64,000 nt of DNA, from positions 1,240,001 to 1,304,000 of the forward strand of contig VZSE01002702.1 in the NCBI GenBank assembly GCA_013398275.1. The letters run 5' to 3'. Under the pieces are notes generated by a model, which saw only the letters and a list, made by a program, of their open reading frames with translations, was not told the origin of the DNA and did not search any database. Positions 47,851 to 59,450 of this stretch are shown piece by piece (the stretch's first letter is position 1; each line of letters begins with the position of its first letter). Made by a program: the position numbers and the translations under genes. This stretch comes from Promerops cafer. Taxonomy: Eukaryota > Chordata > Aves > Passeriformes > Nectariniidae.

Positions 47851-48421
47851 TCTATATTAGTATCCCTTTTAAACACCACTCCTTTAAGGTCTGTCCAGCT
47901 GGGAGATTTAATTGTGTGTTACACTTTACTGAAATGCTGAGAATTAGCCCCCATTCTAACATACACAGAGCTTTATTATGGTTCTTAGGTGGTTCTCTAT
48001 TAATCATCCCCACAGTTTGCATTGGTAGGCATGCTGTTTGCAATGAGGTAAACCTAGAGAAGATTCAGTGAAGCCTCTGGAGAAGGACATATGCAAAAAG
48101 GACAAGAGAGAGCACCCAGTACAGCTGGCATGCTCATACACTCAAAGGCTCACCTGTTATGCATATTCAGTGCAAGGATCCGCTGCTTACTTTACAAGAC
48201 ATTATTAGGGATAATGAATCTGGAGCCTTAGATCCTAAGGAGATGAAAAGGTAGCAAGTGCTTGGTATGCAGATGCACTGAATAGTGCTCTGTGATGATT
48301 AAAAAAAAAAAAAAAAAAGCTTAAGGTGAAAACTGTAAGGGGTCTTACTAATGATCACAGGTAGATACAGATGGAGTGAGGAAAAGGACAGCAGGTCCCT
48401 TCCTTCTCTCCTAAGTTAGAA
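47851..48421. other. Non-coding interval
   Basis: Includes an A18 run at 48301-48318. No other structure. Confidence 0.45.
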
Positions 48422-48765
48422 GCATAGAATTGTTAAGGTTGGAAAAGACCTTTAATATCATTAAGTTCAACCATTAGCCTAATACTACCAAGTCCATCAC
48501 TAACCCACATGCCTAGGTGTGACATCTACATACCTTCTAAATACCTCCACACAGGATGGTGACTCCACTGTTTCCCTGAGCAGCCTATTCCAGTGATTGA
48601 CAATCCTTTTGGTGAAGATATTTTTCCTAATATCCAATCTAAACCTCCCCAGACACAATTTGAGGCCATTTTCTCATTTTCCTGTCACTTGTTATGTGGG
48701 AGAAGAGACCAAATCCCACCTGGCAACAACCTCCTTTCAAGCAGCTGTAGAGAGTTAAAAGCCCT
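48422..48765 (-). mobile_element. CR1 LINE fragment, 3' end
   Basis: 'gcatagaattgttaaggttg', 'gaaaagacctttaatatc', 'atggtgactccactgtttcc', 'ttttcctaatatccaatcta', 'aatttgaggccattttctc' and 'gggagaagagaccaaatccc'. Long, clear minus-strand copy of the same subfamily type as 6020-6316. Confidence 0.92.
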
Positions 48766-51700
48766 TAGCAGAGAGGGTCAGAGACTGCATGGATATCACT
48801 TACTCAGACCTTTCACTTACATAATTAAACACCAGTGCAAGCTTATGGAGTGAGTCTGCAGCTTATATACTCCATCCATTCCTCCAGCAGCTGCAACCTG
48901 GAGGTAGGAATCACATCAGCATCCTACCTGCACCTGAGGGGATCATGAAGCAGGGCCCTTGGGACTACTTTGATCCAGTAGGGAATGCCATGCAATCCTA
49001 CGGTCGCATTCTCATCATGACAGTTTAATCGTGTGCAGAAATAAATGTTCATCACTTCACCACACTCTTAAAACAGTGTGGGTGCTCACAGCTGACAGAA
49101 ACAAATGTTTTTCAGAGATAGAAAAAAAAATGAAATAATAAAGGAAAAAATATTGCAAAAACAAATAGGCAATTGAAACTTATTTCTTAAATATGACAAG
49201 CCTTTAACTGAGACAGCCCTGCCATAATAAAACCATTAAAAACTCATTAAGTGGGCTGTGGAAACTTCTATCAGATAGATATGAGAGTTCATTGACAAAA
49301 GAACAAGATCCAACAGATGAATGAGCCTGGGATCTGTAGGATTTGTAAAGTCTTTTAAAGTTTATTGTACTTTACAAAAAGCTAAATATTACTGCCAAAG
49401 TCTATGGAGACCATTCCCACATCTATCTCTTTTTGATGGAGTGGTCAGAGAGATAACCAGGAAATTAATTTCTCAGATGCTAGTAATGGAGGAATTGACA
49501 ATTTTCATTAGAAACAAAATAACGTTTGCAAATGCCATGATTTAATTTCAGTAGCCATCCCAGTATCTTCTGCATCCCCTCCCATTGCCTTCTGTCCTTT
49601 CCTTTTCCAAGGGGATGACAGGCCTGGCAGTTAAATGACTTGGAGGGATATATGCAGGAAGCCATTGGCACAGGCTTCCTGGAAGCACTGACATGAGCTC
49701 ATTGCTCCAATTCCTTCTTCTCTAGCCCTCTGCACACAGCTGTCCATGACTGCCATGTCACCCTCAGATATTCTCTGCATAGTACATTTGACATTAAATC
49801 AGTTGCACATCGCAGTCCTATTGGTGAAAACCCTCCCACTTTGTTCAGATCACATTTCAAATACAGATATGGTTATGACATGGTTCCAGAGTGGGAAGTA
49901 ATTGATTGATCCATCATTTGATGAATTTATATACACTGATACATTATTGCAGGAAACATCCAGAAGCAGGCTTTAACATCTAGTTTATACATCTAGTCAA
50001 ATGTATATGTACATATATAAAAATATATATATATGTGCAATGCATCTGATTGATATAGGTTAAGAAATGGCACAGAAATTCCTTCAACAGGAAAGCAAAA
50101 AGACTTGCCCTTGCTTCAGAGAGCTAAAAGGTACCTATTTTCTCATTAACCAGGGAAGCAGCAAAGAAAACAGTTGCAACAGGAAACTGAAGTCAGGAGG
50201 ACATGTAAAAATACCTCCTAAAACATGTTTGTTCCATACATAGTCTATTTGTCAAGTCTTTTAATACAAAATGAAGCATTAAATTTGTTCACTTCCCCAG
50301 AAGTTGCATATTTCTGTGATTTTCAAACATGCCTCACCATGTACCATCATAAAGGGCTATCAATTCATTAGTTGCTTCTCCCTCAAGACCACCAATCCTC
50401 TTCCTCATTAAAACAGCTGAAGCCAGAAGGGGAGCTGCCATTCTCTGAAGCCCACCAGGTGAGAGTAAAGGGGGTCACCACTGCCTCTCACATCGAATCA
50501 GGGCCACAGGCAGAAGAGATGCACACAGGAAATTGAGTGGAGTCATGGCTGGGGGATGGGAGAAAAGACTGTGAAGGATGAGGAAGTGGTAAAGGGCAGC
50601 AGGCTGTGCTGATGAGGCTGGGAGACAGATGAGCTCAGAGGAAAACCTTTTAACCTTGGAAGCAGATGAATGGAGTTCCTGCCAGTGGCCATGAGGAAGG
50701 AAGAAAGTGGCTGCATCACTGCTGTGGGTTAGGTGTGGCCCTTAAAATTTTACACTCTATTGGGACAGGCAGATTCTCCTGTAAAGTCTTAGAAACCAGA
50801 ACTGAAAGTAAAACACTAGACACATTTGTGATATTAGAACATCAAGGAGTGCTGGGGATCTGACTCATATTTTGAACACATAATGATGGCAATATTGTGA
50901 CACTAACAGCTTCAATTTACTGTAACAGAATTCTCACTGGTATGTGTGATGGGAGAACACAGCTGCAAACACTTTCATGGGGAGTGTTAGATGTTTAGTT
51001 ATCATTTAGGCTGGGTTTATGGGCTCAGTCTTCTTTCAGATTAAGAAAATGGGAAGAAGAATATCCATTTACTTGCTGATTGTGTACCCAGGCATTATTG
51101 GAATCCATAATAAAAGGTATTATTAGTCACTTTCATTACTGACCAACATTTTCAAACCAAAGCCTGGAACAAGATCCCCATCCATATTAAGGGGGTTTAA
51201 GCATATTTGGTCCAATATGATATATTTTCCATTGATTTTTCTATAAGCAGCCATAAAACATTGAAATTACTTCCCCAAAATTTGATCAAAATTAAAAAGA
51301 AGATCCAGTGCTGGATGTGGAAATATTTATTCAGTCAGGTATTAGCAACTAAGCAGAACAATCTGCTGCTGCAAGGTTTGGTTTCAACACAGTTCCCAGC
51401 TTCTCCAAAAACCATATAATTTAGGATCATTTGGAGGTTCAGGGGAAATACCTTATGGTGTGGAGCTGTGGATGGAATTTAAATTGGAAGTATTTATGTC
51501 CTGTTCTATTTTATGCCAATGTTTAGTGTTACTCCTTAAAGCAAACCCTATCATAGATATAAATCTGTCAGCATTGCATAAGTAGTGTCAATCCACTAGT
51601 CCTGACACAGATGCTGCTGCTGAAGGATCCCTAGCAACGTCACTCTTCCCATGCTAATATGTGCACCTTGCACACAACACAGTGGGCAATTTGTATGCAG

Positions 51701-53021
51701 AACTTCTCTAGCAGCAACAGACAAAACAAAATATCTCTAAAATAATATGCAGCTCTTATGGAGCCCGAAGGATGATTGAGAAAAGGAAAGAAAAAGCTGA
51801 GAACCAGCAGCCCCTGAAAGCAAAGGCTGTGGGAAGCCAAGCCTGTCCTGCCCCGTACTTTGACATCTGTAATCCTGACTGAACCCTTTTGGCACCTTGG
51901 ACACAGGGATGCCATTAATAATACCTTTCAAGTCATTCCTTCTGTTACCTCTGCTTTATAGCTCCTATTTATTGAATTACTGCTTATCTCTTTTTATATC
52001 TATTTTCAAAACAAGGGAACACAGAGGTAGGATTTATCAAAGCAAAAAATAGCTCGTGGGTCAGCTGCCCCAGGCTATGTTGCAAACCAAACAAAAAGAA
52101 TGCTAAGCTGCCTGTCACCAAAATCATCCTAATCTAGGAGTACAAGTACAGTTTCTGTGACTAAGAAAATACTTTTTTTGCTATTCCAATGCAAAGGCCA
52201 CTACTGACATAACCAAATTTTACCTTTGGTCATTACAGATCTAAGCTTTTAATTTTTTTTTCTTTAAAATGCTGGACATCATGCTTTTAAAGATCAAAAA
52301 GTCTAGTTAAGTGTTTTCCATAAAATACCCAAATTTAGATGCTCTTCCTTACCCTCCTCTTCATTAATCAAATGTTTTATACTGTGCTACAAGCATGGAG
52401 CAGGCTGCCTGCATATTCCCTGGAGCAGATAGTGGGACTGGCAGCCTGCACCAGGGAACCCATATCAACATCCCCTTGACCTTCAGGCTGCTGCAAGTGT
52501 CTCTCCTTGTACTCAGAACAGCATTTGCTCTGTAGCAGATCCTCCTTTTCTGCTACTTCCTAAACCTCACTGCTCTACAGTGCAGCATCAATCTGTGGTT
52601 TGCTTATTTTGATACCACAGACCTAAGCAACACCTCCTTCAACAACTTAGATGGAAGAGGTTTTCCCATCTGTCTGAAATGTTACACAAGCTGCTGTTTA
52701 ATGACCACCAGCTGAGTTTTGTCCCAAATAATGGCTACAGTTGCAAGTATGGGATTTTACTTGTCTATATAATTACTTTTTATCTCTAGTTTATGATTTC
52801 CATCCTTAGCAGCACACACCTCACATTTCAACAAGTCTCTAACATGCACTAATATTTAAAAAAAGAAAAACCAAACAAAGCCTAAGCAATTTACAGTGAA
52901 TCCCGCAACACTGACTGAAGGAGGTCTATCACATCATCACAAGTTTTAGGATCTGCCCAGCTGCTGGCTCAACATGAACACCTAAAATCACACTTTCCAA
53001 AACACATTTGCTTTTCTCAGC
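48766..53021. other. Large non-coding interval
   Basis: 4.2 kb without a recognised transposon or exon. Short AT-repeat patch near 50005-50035. The small frames here (49321-49545, 50666-50863, 51640-51931) are unremarkable. Confidence 0.4.
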
Positions 53022-53842
53022 TGTATTGGGTTTGTGTGGCAAGGCTTTTGACAGCAGGGATGCTATAAGGTGGCTTCTGTGAGAAACTGCAAGAAGCTTC
53101 CCCTGCATCCAACATAGTTAATCCCAGCCAGCTGCAGGATGGACCCAGTGCTGGCCAAGGCCAAGCCCCTAAGTGATGATGGCACCTCTGAGATATAACT
53201 TTTTAGAAGGAGGGGAAGAGGAGAAAGGGCAAGGTGTGAGAGAAACAGCCCTGTAGACCCCAAGGTCAGTGAAGAAGGAGGGGAAGGAAGTGCTCCAGGT
53301 ACTGGAACAGAGGTTTCCCCATCCCCTCTGGAAGGCACTCATGCTGAAGCAGCTCATGAAGAACTGCAGTGTGTGGGGAGGACCCACGCTGGACAAGCTG
53401 GTGAAGGACTGTGTCCCATGGGAGGAACCCCATGCTGGAGTAGCAAAAGAAAGCAAGGAAGAAGGAAGACCAGAGACTACTTGAGCTGAACAGACTGCAG
53501 CCCCTATTCCCTCTCCCCTTGCATCACTGGTGGGAAAAGGTAGAGAAAATAGGGAATGAACTGACCCCAGGAAAAAGGAAGGAGCAAGAGCGAAGGTGTT
53601 TTAAGATTTGTGTTTATTTCTCATCACCCTACTCTGGTTTGATTAGTGATAAATTACATTAACTTTCCCCAAGTCAAGTCTGTTTTGCCCATGACAGTAA
53701 CTTGTGAGTGATCTCTTCTTGTCCATAGGTTGACCATGAGAAGACTTTTATTATATTTTCTCTGCCCTGCCCAGCTGAGGAGAAGAGGGATAGGGCAGCT
53801 TTGGTAGGACACCTGATGTGCAGCCAAGGTCAACCCACCACA
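53022..53842 (+). mobile_element. Solo-LTR-like avian interspersed repeat
   Basis: An 821-bp unit starts 'tgtattgggtttgtgtggca' and ends 'aaggtcaacccaccaca', giving LTR-type TG...CA ends. It is flanked by a near-perfect 5-bp direct repeat (TCAGC at 53017-53021, ACAGC at 53843-53847). The interior shows the family's repeated 'ggaccc-acgctgga-aagctggtgaagga' motifs near 53380-53440, a 'tagtgataaattacatta' block (53644-53661) near the expected polyadenylation area, and 'agtctgttttgcccatgaca' at 53677-53696. There are no retroviral genes, so it is a solo LTR or LTR-derived repeat. The many frames within it on both strands are artefacts of its GC-rich internal repeats. I recognise the family from bird genomes but cannot give its exact library name. 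Confidence 0.75.
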
Positions 53843-56668
53843 ACAGCTGGCTCCCCATGTGCAGCAGAAAAATGGTGTTTTTCTTGTAAAGCTCTGAACT
53901 GCAGCTAAAGACAGCAGCAACAACAGGCAAGACCTACTCAAGGTTGCACAAATCCAGTGGTAGGCAGTGCTTCTGGCAGGTGAGAGGCTGTTGAAGATGC
54001 TGCAGCACAGACCAGGCTGCCCCATGTGTGTTGCTCATGCCACAGGGAGCAAAGCCAAGCAGTGCCTCAGGAGGCTGGTGCAGATCATGGCGAGCAGTGA
54101 TGCTCTGGCCCCATCCCTGTGGTATGGATACTGTAGCCCATCACCAGCAGATGCTATTTGTGTGATAGGACAAAGTGGATACAACATTCACCTTTCCCTC
54201 TGTGCTTCCTCAAGCTGTGCCAGAGGCTCCTGCTTGGCTGGCTCATGGGGGACATCCTGGTGATGTGTCATGCTCTCATGTTACCTTGTCTACTCTGTAC
54301 CACACATCCACAACAGGCTGTAGTGTTGCAGGACCTTGCCCTGATGAAGAACTGGAGTTTAAACATACAGAAGTAAAAGAAAAGGAAGATAGCTCTGACT
54401 TTTTGATTCACTGGTCTTAAGCATTTAATGTGTTGAAATAATTGTGCTGCTCATTTGTGCCTTACAGGATGTGTCACACAGTTAAAATTTAACAGACAGA
54501 TTTCACCCTGTGGATTTGGGGAGGGCAACAGTCTGTTTGGTAGTAGCCAGGCAACGCTTTATGAAACAAACATTGCATGCACCCCAGAGGTTTTGGGTTT
54601 TTTTCCTACTGAGAAGTATCTTCTGACCATTTCCTAGCTCATACTTTTCCATAGTCAAGAGCAGCTCCACCACTGCTGATAGCAAACACACAGGGGTTTG
54701 TGGTGCTGCACTCAGGTTTGGGGTGCAATTTACCTCAAAATGGGGCTCAATCTGTTTGCTGAGGCTAAGCCCTCTGCCCAGCTCATGCTTCTAAGAAACT
54801 GGACACATCACCATTAACTCATTAAAGCTTCAGCTCAGAGCCCTCACAAGTTCATAGCCAAAGTCACATCTGGTTTTGGGTGGGATGTTGAGGGTTTTTT
54901 TGTTATAACATAAAACTGAAAGCAGCAGGGGAGTAACAGACCCAAGTAACTGTGTCCTCATAAACATGGGTGGGTTGCCATTCATTGATAAACAGTGCAC
55001 TAAAGTCTGTGCAATGTTAATTTGTTCATCCTCAAGTGATGCTCTGCTCTTCTTTGTGGGTTTGGTATCAGTGAAGAATACTGATTGCTGAATAATACAA
55101 AGGTCCCTGCATAGCTATCAGACATTAATGACATTTGCTTACCAGGCTGCACTGGAGCTCAACCCCTGAGCTGCAGTGAAAGGCCACATGGTCTTATTAA
55201 ACTCCCTGTAAAAGTTGCAATCAAAGAAGGCATCACAGTCTCCATAGTAACAACCAAAAAAATCTCCAGATATCACAAATAAAATAAAGGGCTCTTGGTT
55301 GGAAATCTTGAATTGTTGGTGCAGCCCAGAGCCTTTCCTCATCCTCCCCATAGCCCAGGACCCCTTTTCAGCCCAGCCTGGGTCCATCAGTCCATTCCCA
55401 AGTGATGCCATAGGATACCAGACTCCAGTTTCACCCCAGTGGCAAGGTCAAGGAGATGAGAACTTGTGCAGTGATGCTAAACAGACACTGAGTCCTGCAG
55501 CGCTTCTGAGGAAACAGAAATATCACAGATGAAAAGCATCAGAGCTGGGAAAGCAGAGCCCTGAATGGTGTGAGCAGGTCTTCACACTCTGGTGTTTTTG
55601 AGGAGGCCGGTGGGGAAGAGGCACAGCTCTCAACAGGACAAAGGCAGCAGCAGCAGTGACCAGGTCTGCTGTCCTGCTTGTTTAGTCTGGAAGGAGAAGA
55701 CTGGTCACATCCTAGGACAACCAGGGGATCTCTGTGGGCTTTAGTATGACCAGGAGAGAGAGCACAAGGGACAGAAGGAAGGATTGCTCTCTGCAGCAAC
55801 AGAAGAGGAGTCAGGTCAGGCACAACTCAGAAAGGGATCTGAATATGACCAGAGAGCACAGAGGAGAGAAGGCAGGTAGCTTTTCCAGGGGGACACCTCA
55901 TCCTCTAGGTCCTCTTTCAAACCAGGTTTGCTCTGGGAAACTCAGATCTCTGGATCTGTATTTATGTAATGAATCATGTTGATCTGTATTTGCATAAGGA
56001 ACCATGAATGAGTCACACCTGGGAGATGTTTAGAGGCTAAATAATGCATCTCTTGCTCACCAACAGACATATCTTGCTTGGAGATATCTGCTTGAAGCTC
56101 TGTGGTGCTGGGACAGACTTGCTCTGGCACCTGAGTTACCCTGGGCATCTCTGCATGTTTCTGATGATGCTGAAATGTGCCCATGGCAGGCATTCACTGC
56201 TTCCCCCTTAGAGCTATTTTATGATTGTATGTATCTGTCTTGTCCTCAGCTTTTTCATGACTGTGTACTCCTTGATCCTTTTTACCCTGTATATGCACAC
56301 CTATTCTGCCACCTTAAATGTATTTCTTCCTCCTTGCTTTTTTCTGTCTTCAGGTTTTATAGAATGTTATCCTTTCTAACTCAAATCACTGCCAAGCCAT
56401 ATAAAATACATAATCTTTCTTGCATATATATAAAAAATATTCTCTCCAGTCCTTTTTTTTCATATTGACACATATCTCCAATTCATCCATGTCAGTCTGG
56501 CATTGATATGCCAGAACCAGCAGTACTGTTCCACCTGTGATATGTACAGCTGGATCATCACCTCCCCAGAAGATAATGTTTTTGCCTCTGTGTGTAGCCC
56601 CAAAATCATACTCTTCAGTGCCAACATAAGCCCATTAAATGGTTTCCCACTGCTTTCTCTAGGGTTTG

Positions 56669-56710
<42 letters not shown>

Positions 56711-57174
56711 CATTTCTAGTGCTCTATAAGTACCTCTCTCCTGCAGAACAGCTGAGTCTCTGATTATTTTTCCCAGATGTAAGAAATGGAATTTTTCAAG
56801 CTGGAACATTTCTTTTACTATTATTCTATATTTCTAACCTTTAATATCCTTTCTACCACTTTTACCCTTGTTAATCCTCACAGCTCCTTGCAAGGCAACA
56901 TCCTCTGCTTAGAGATACAGTAGATCTTGAGCAGAAAGCAAACCCAGGAACACACTGTGACTTCAGTTGACAATTTGCTCCCTCGTGAGAGGCATCTGTT
57001 AGCATCTACAGATCCATGGCAAATTATTCTTTGCTCCATGCTTTCTCCTTGCTTCTGCTTAGCATGCTGGAGAGAAACAGCAGGCTAAGGCTGGGGCTCC
57101 CTCTTCCACCCTTTCTTCCCATGGCTGCTAACCCATCTGTGTGACGGAAACAGAGCTGCCCCAGAGAAGCAAAT
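53843..57174. other. Non-coding interval with a T40 tract
   Basis: No exon or transposon recognised. A pure run of 40 T lies at 56671-56710; the frame at 56503-56763 reads through it as polyphenylalanine. The moderately GC-rich parts at 53950-54350 and 55300-55900 contain several frames of chance appearance. Confidence 0.45.
56671..56710. repeat. T40 mononucleotide tract
   Basis: Forty consecutive T, the longest homopolymer in the window. No polyadenylation signal lies on the minus strand just upstream of the corresponding A run, so it is not obviously a retrogene tail. Likely length-variable and error-prone in sequencing. Confidence 0.95.
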
Positions 57175-57485
57175 CACACAGAATTACTGGATGGTTGGGG
57201 TTGGAATGGACCTCTGGAGATCATTTCAAGCCCACTATTAAAGCAGGTTTAGCTGGAACAGGCTGAACAGGATCACATCCGGGGGGGGTTGAATATCTCC
57301 ACGGAAGGAGACTCCACAGCCTCTCTGGGAAACCTATTCTAGTGCTCTTGTCACCCTCAAAGTAGTTTTCCCCCCTATTCAGATGGATATTCATGAGTTT
57401 CAGTTTGTAACTGGTGTCCCTTGTCCTGTCACTGGACACCCCTGACAAGAGTCTGTCCCCATCCTCTTGACAAGCACCCCTAAGA
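57175..57485 (-). mobile_element. CR1 LINE fragment, 3' end
   Basis: 'cacacagaattactggatgg', 'ttggggttggaatggacctc', 'tggagatcat', 'ggagactccacagcctctct', 'tgagtttcagtttgtaactg' and 'gtgtcccttgtcctgtcac'. Minus orientation, from the subfamily with 'GACCTCTGGAGATCAT' near the terminus. A G8 run at 57282-57289 may be a length-variable site. Confidence 0.88.
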
Positions 57486-58553
57486 GATTAACATGCTTTT
57501 TCAAGATGCATTCTTCTCCTCCTCCTAACTACAGATGCTCACTCACATCATCTTCATGGGAGATGATCTTGCCCCTCTCATGCTGAGTACGGTTCCTTTT
57601 AACTCAGCAGGGAAGCAACTCCACAAAAATGAAACACAAATCCCAGCAGCCTCTCTCTCTCTCTCTGTGACTCCTTCCCATTTATTATTTCTTCCTCTGT
57701 TTATCACCTTCCTTGATGGTCTCGGGCAGTGCAAAACTACTCTCAGACAAAAGGCACTCCTAAACTTGTTTTTGTAATTCAGTGAATCAAAAGCTCTCCT
57801 TTGTGAGACAGTTTTTTCCTAGAAATACAATTTCTACACAACCTCCCACTGGAGCTAATGAGGGTTCAGATGTTTTCTAATCTTTCTCTAGCTCTAAGTC
57901 CCATCAGCACTGATGGTCAGACAGGCTGGATGCACTGATTTCAAGTGCTATTCGTATGTTTTCGTTCCCTTGCTCCGTATGTTCCCTAGCCAGGGAATAG
58001 GTTTTTCTTACCGGCAGCTCTCAGGATGGATCAGGCAGCAATTGGTACTCAGAGCAATATAAATAAAGACGTGGACAGGAAAAGTTAGAGAGTTTAAACC
58101 CTTCAAGTACAACGTTGATCTAAAGTAACAGGTACTAAACGTTTATCTCTACTTTTTAAATCTCACATCATTCTAGAGTGGAAGTAGATGACCATCCCCA
58201 TCCTACAGCTGATGACAACACACAGGAGCACAAGACATATCAAAGTTCCTGTTTAAAATGTCCCCTTTCAGTTGTCCCCAGAAGCTGTCGGGTATTTTTT
58301 AATTTTCCCCAGAGGGATTAACAATTAACATTTTTCTAGAGACTGTTAATTAATGTTGGTACCAAAGGTAAGAGTCCTTCAAATCTGATGTGAAAGGCTA
58401 TAGAGGTTTTCTAACCTATGGTTTCTGTAGAAGCAGTGGGAGATCTCAGCTTCCAAAATTAGCCCATGGCATTTGAGGGGATCTTATGAGAGAGGGTGCC
58501 ACTAAAAGCAAATATGTCTCTGCATGTGCCACTGCCACTGTTCTTAAAATTAT
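57486..58553. other. Non-coding interval with a (CT)8 microsatellite
   Basis: (CT)8 at 57651-57666 inside a C/T-rich patch. No exon or transposon recognised. Confidence 0.45.
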
Positions 58554-59450
58554 ATTCACAATCTTTAAGTTTGGAAAAGACATTTAAGATCATCAAGTTC
58601 AACAGTCAGCTTAGCACCACCACCATGTTCACCATCATACCATGTCTTCAAGTTCCAAATCCACACAGGTTTGGAACACTTCCAAGGATGGTGATCCACC
58701 ACTTCTCTGGACAGTCTGTTTCAATATTTTACAACCTGTTCCATGGAAAAAAAAAAAATCATACTATTAAAACTAAACCTCCCCTGGTGCAACTTGAGGC
58801 CATTTCCTCCTTTTGTCTTGTTACTTGCTGCTTGGGAAGTACAATCTCCTTTCACATAACTGTGGACAGCAATAAGGTCCTCCTTTTCCCAGGCTAAACA
58901 CCTGCAGCTCCTTCAGCTGCTTCTCATCAGACTTGTGCTCCAGACACTTCCCCAGCTCCATTGCCCTTCTCTGGGGTCCTGCTTCCAGGCTGGATCAGTG
59001 GGAAGGGGCATGGCCAAGACATTATGTTATCCGATACCACCTTATGTCATTGTCAGAGGAGGGGAAAAGGGTCTCCCTCTCTGGTGGAACAAGGCCTGGA
59101 GCAACTTGTGGTTTTCTTTTGGTTGGAGTACTAAATTGGGAAATACCATTCCTAAACCATGACATCTGGAAATGTTCCAGCACCTCCATGTCCTTGTAGT
59201 GAGGGGCCCAGAACTGGACACAGGATTTGAGGTGTGGCCTCACCAGTGCCCAGTACAGGGGGAGAGTCACTGCCCTGGTCCTGCTGGCCACCTTTCCAGC
59301 CACTCTGTCCCCAGCCTCCGGCCCTGCATGGGGTTGTTGTGACCTGAGTGCAGGACTCATGACTGAATTTCATTTCCTGCCCTCCAACAGATCTACATTC
59401 CCACCCAATTTGGTGTCATCTCCAAACTTCCGGAATGTACACTCAATGAG
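58554..59450 (-). mobile_element. CR1 LINE, ORF2 end plus 3' UTR, interrupted by an insert
   Basis: Minus-strand CR1 from its 3' UTR ('ggaaaagacatttaagatca' near 58572) through 'caacttgaggccatttcctc' (58790) and 'ctgcttctcatcagacttg' (58917) into ORF2 ('cttgtagtgaggggcccaga' near 59193, 'gtgtggcctcaccagtgccc' near 59232, 'tttggtgtcatctccaaact' near 59409). CR1 stops at 'cttctctgg' (58974) and resumes in register at 59165, with a foreign 190-bp segment between. It also has an internal deletion near 59290. An A12 run (58748-58759) lies within the UTR half. Confidence 0.9.
58975..59164 (+). mobile_element. Short LTR-like insertion nested in CR1
   Basis: The 190 bp that split the CR1 are flanked by a 5-bp direct repeat TCTGG (58970-58974 and 59165-59169). 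They begin 'ggtcctgcttccaggctgga' and end 'ttcctaaaccatgaca'. These ends resemble a common avian ERV LTR that starts TGTCCTGGTTTC and ends with a AAACCACGACA-type terminus, with the first T mutated to G. The middle ('ataccaccttatgtcat') also recalls that family, but much of the LTR is missing, so it is a worn or internally deleted copy. No coding sequence. Confidence 0.55.

Noticed and set aside
53063..53484. Open frames on both strands within the LTR-like repeat
   Set aside because: They follow the internal tandem structure of a non-coding repeat family.
56503..56763. Membrane-protein-like frame with a long Phe run
   Set aside because: The hydrophobic stretch is a translated T40 tract.
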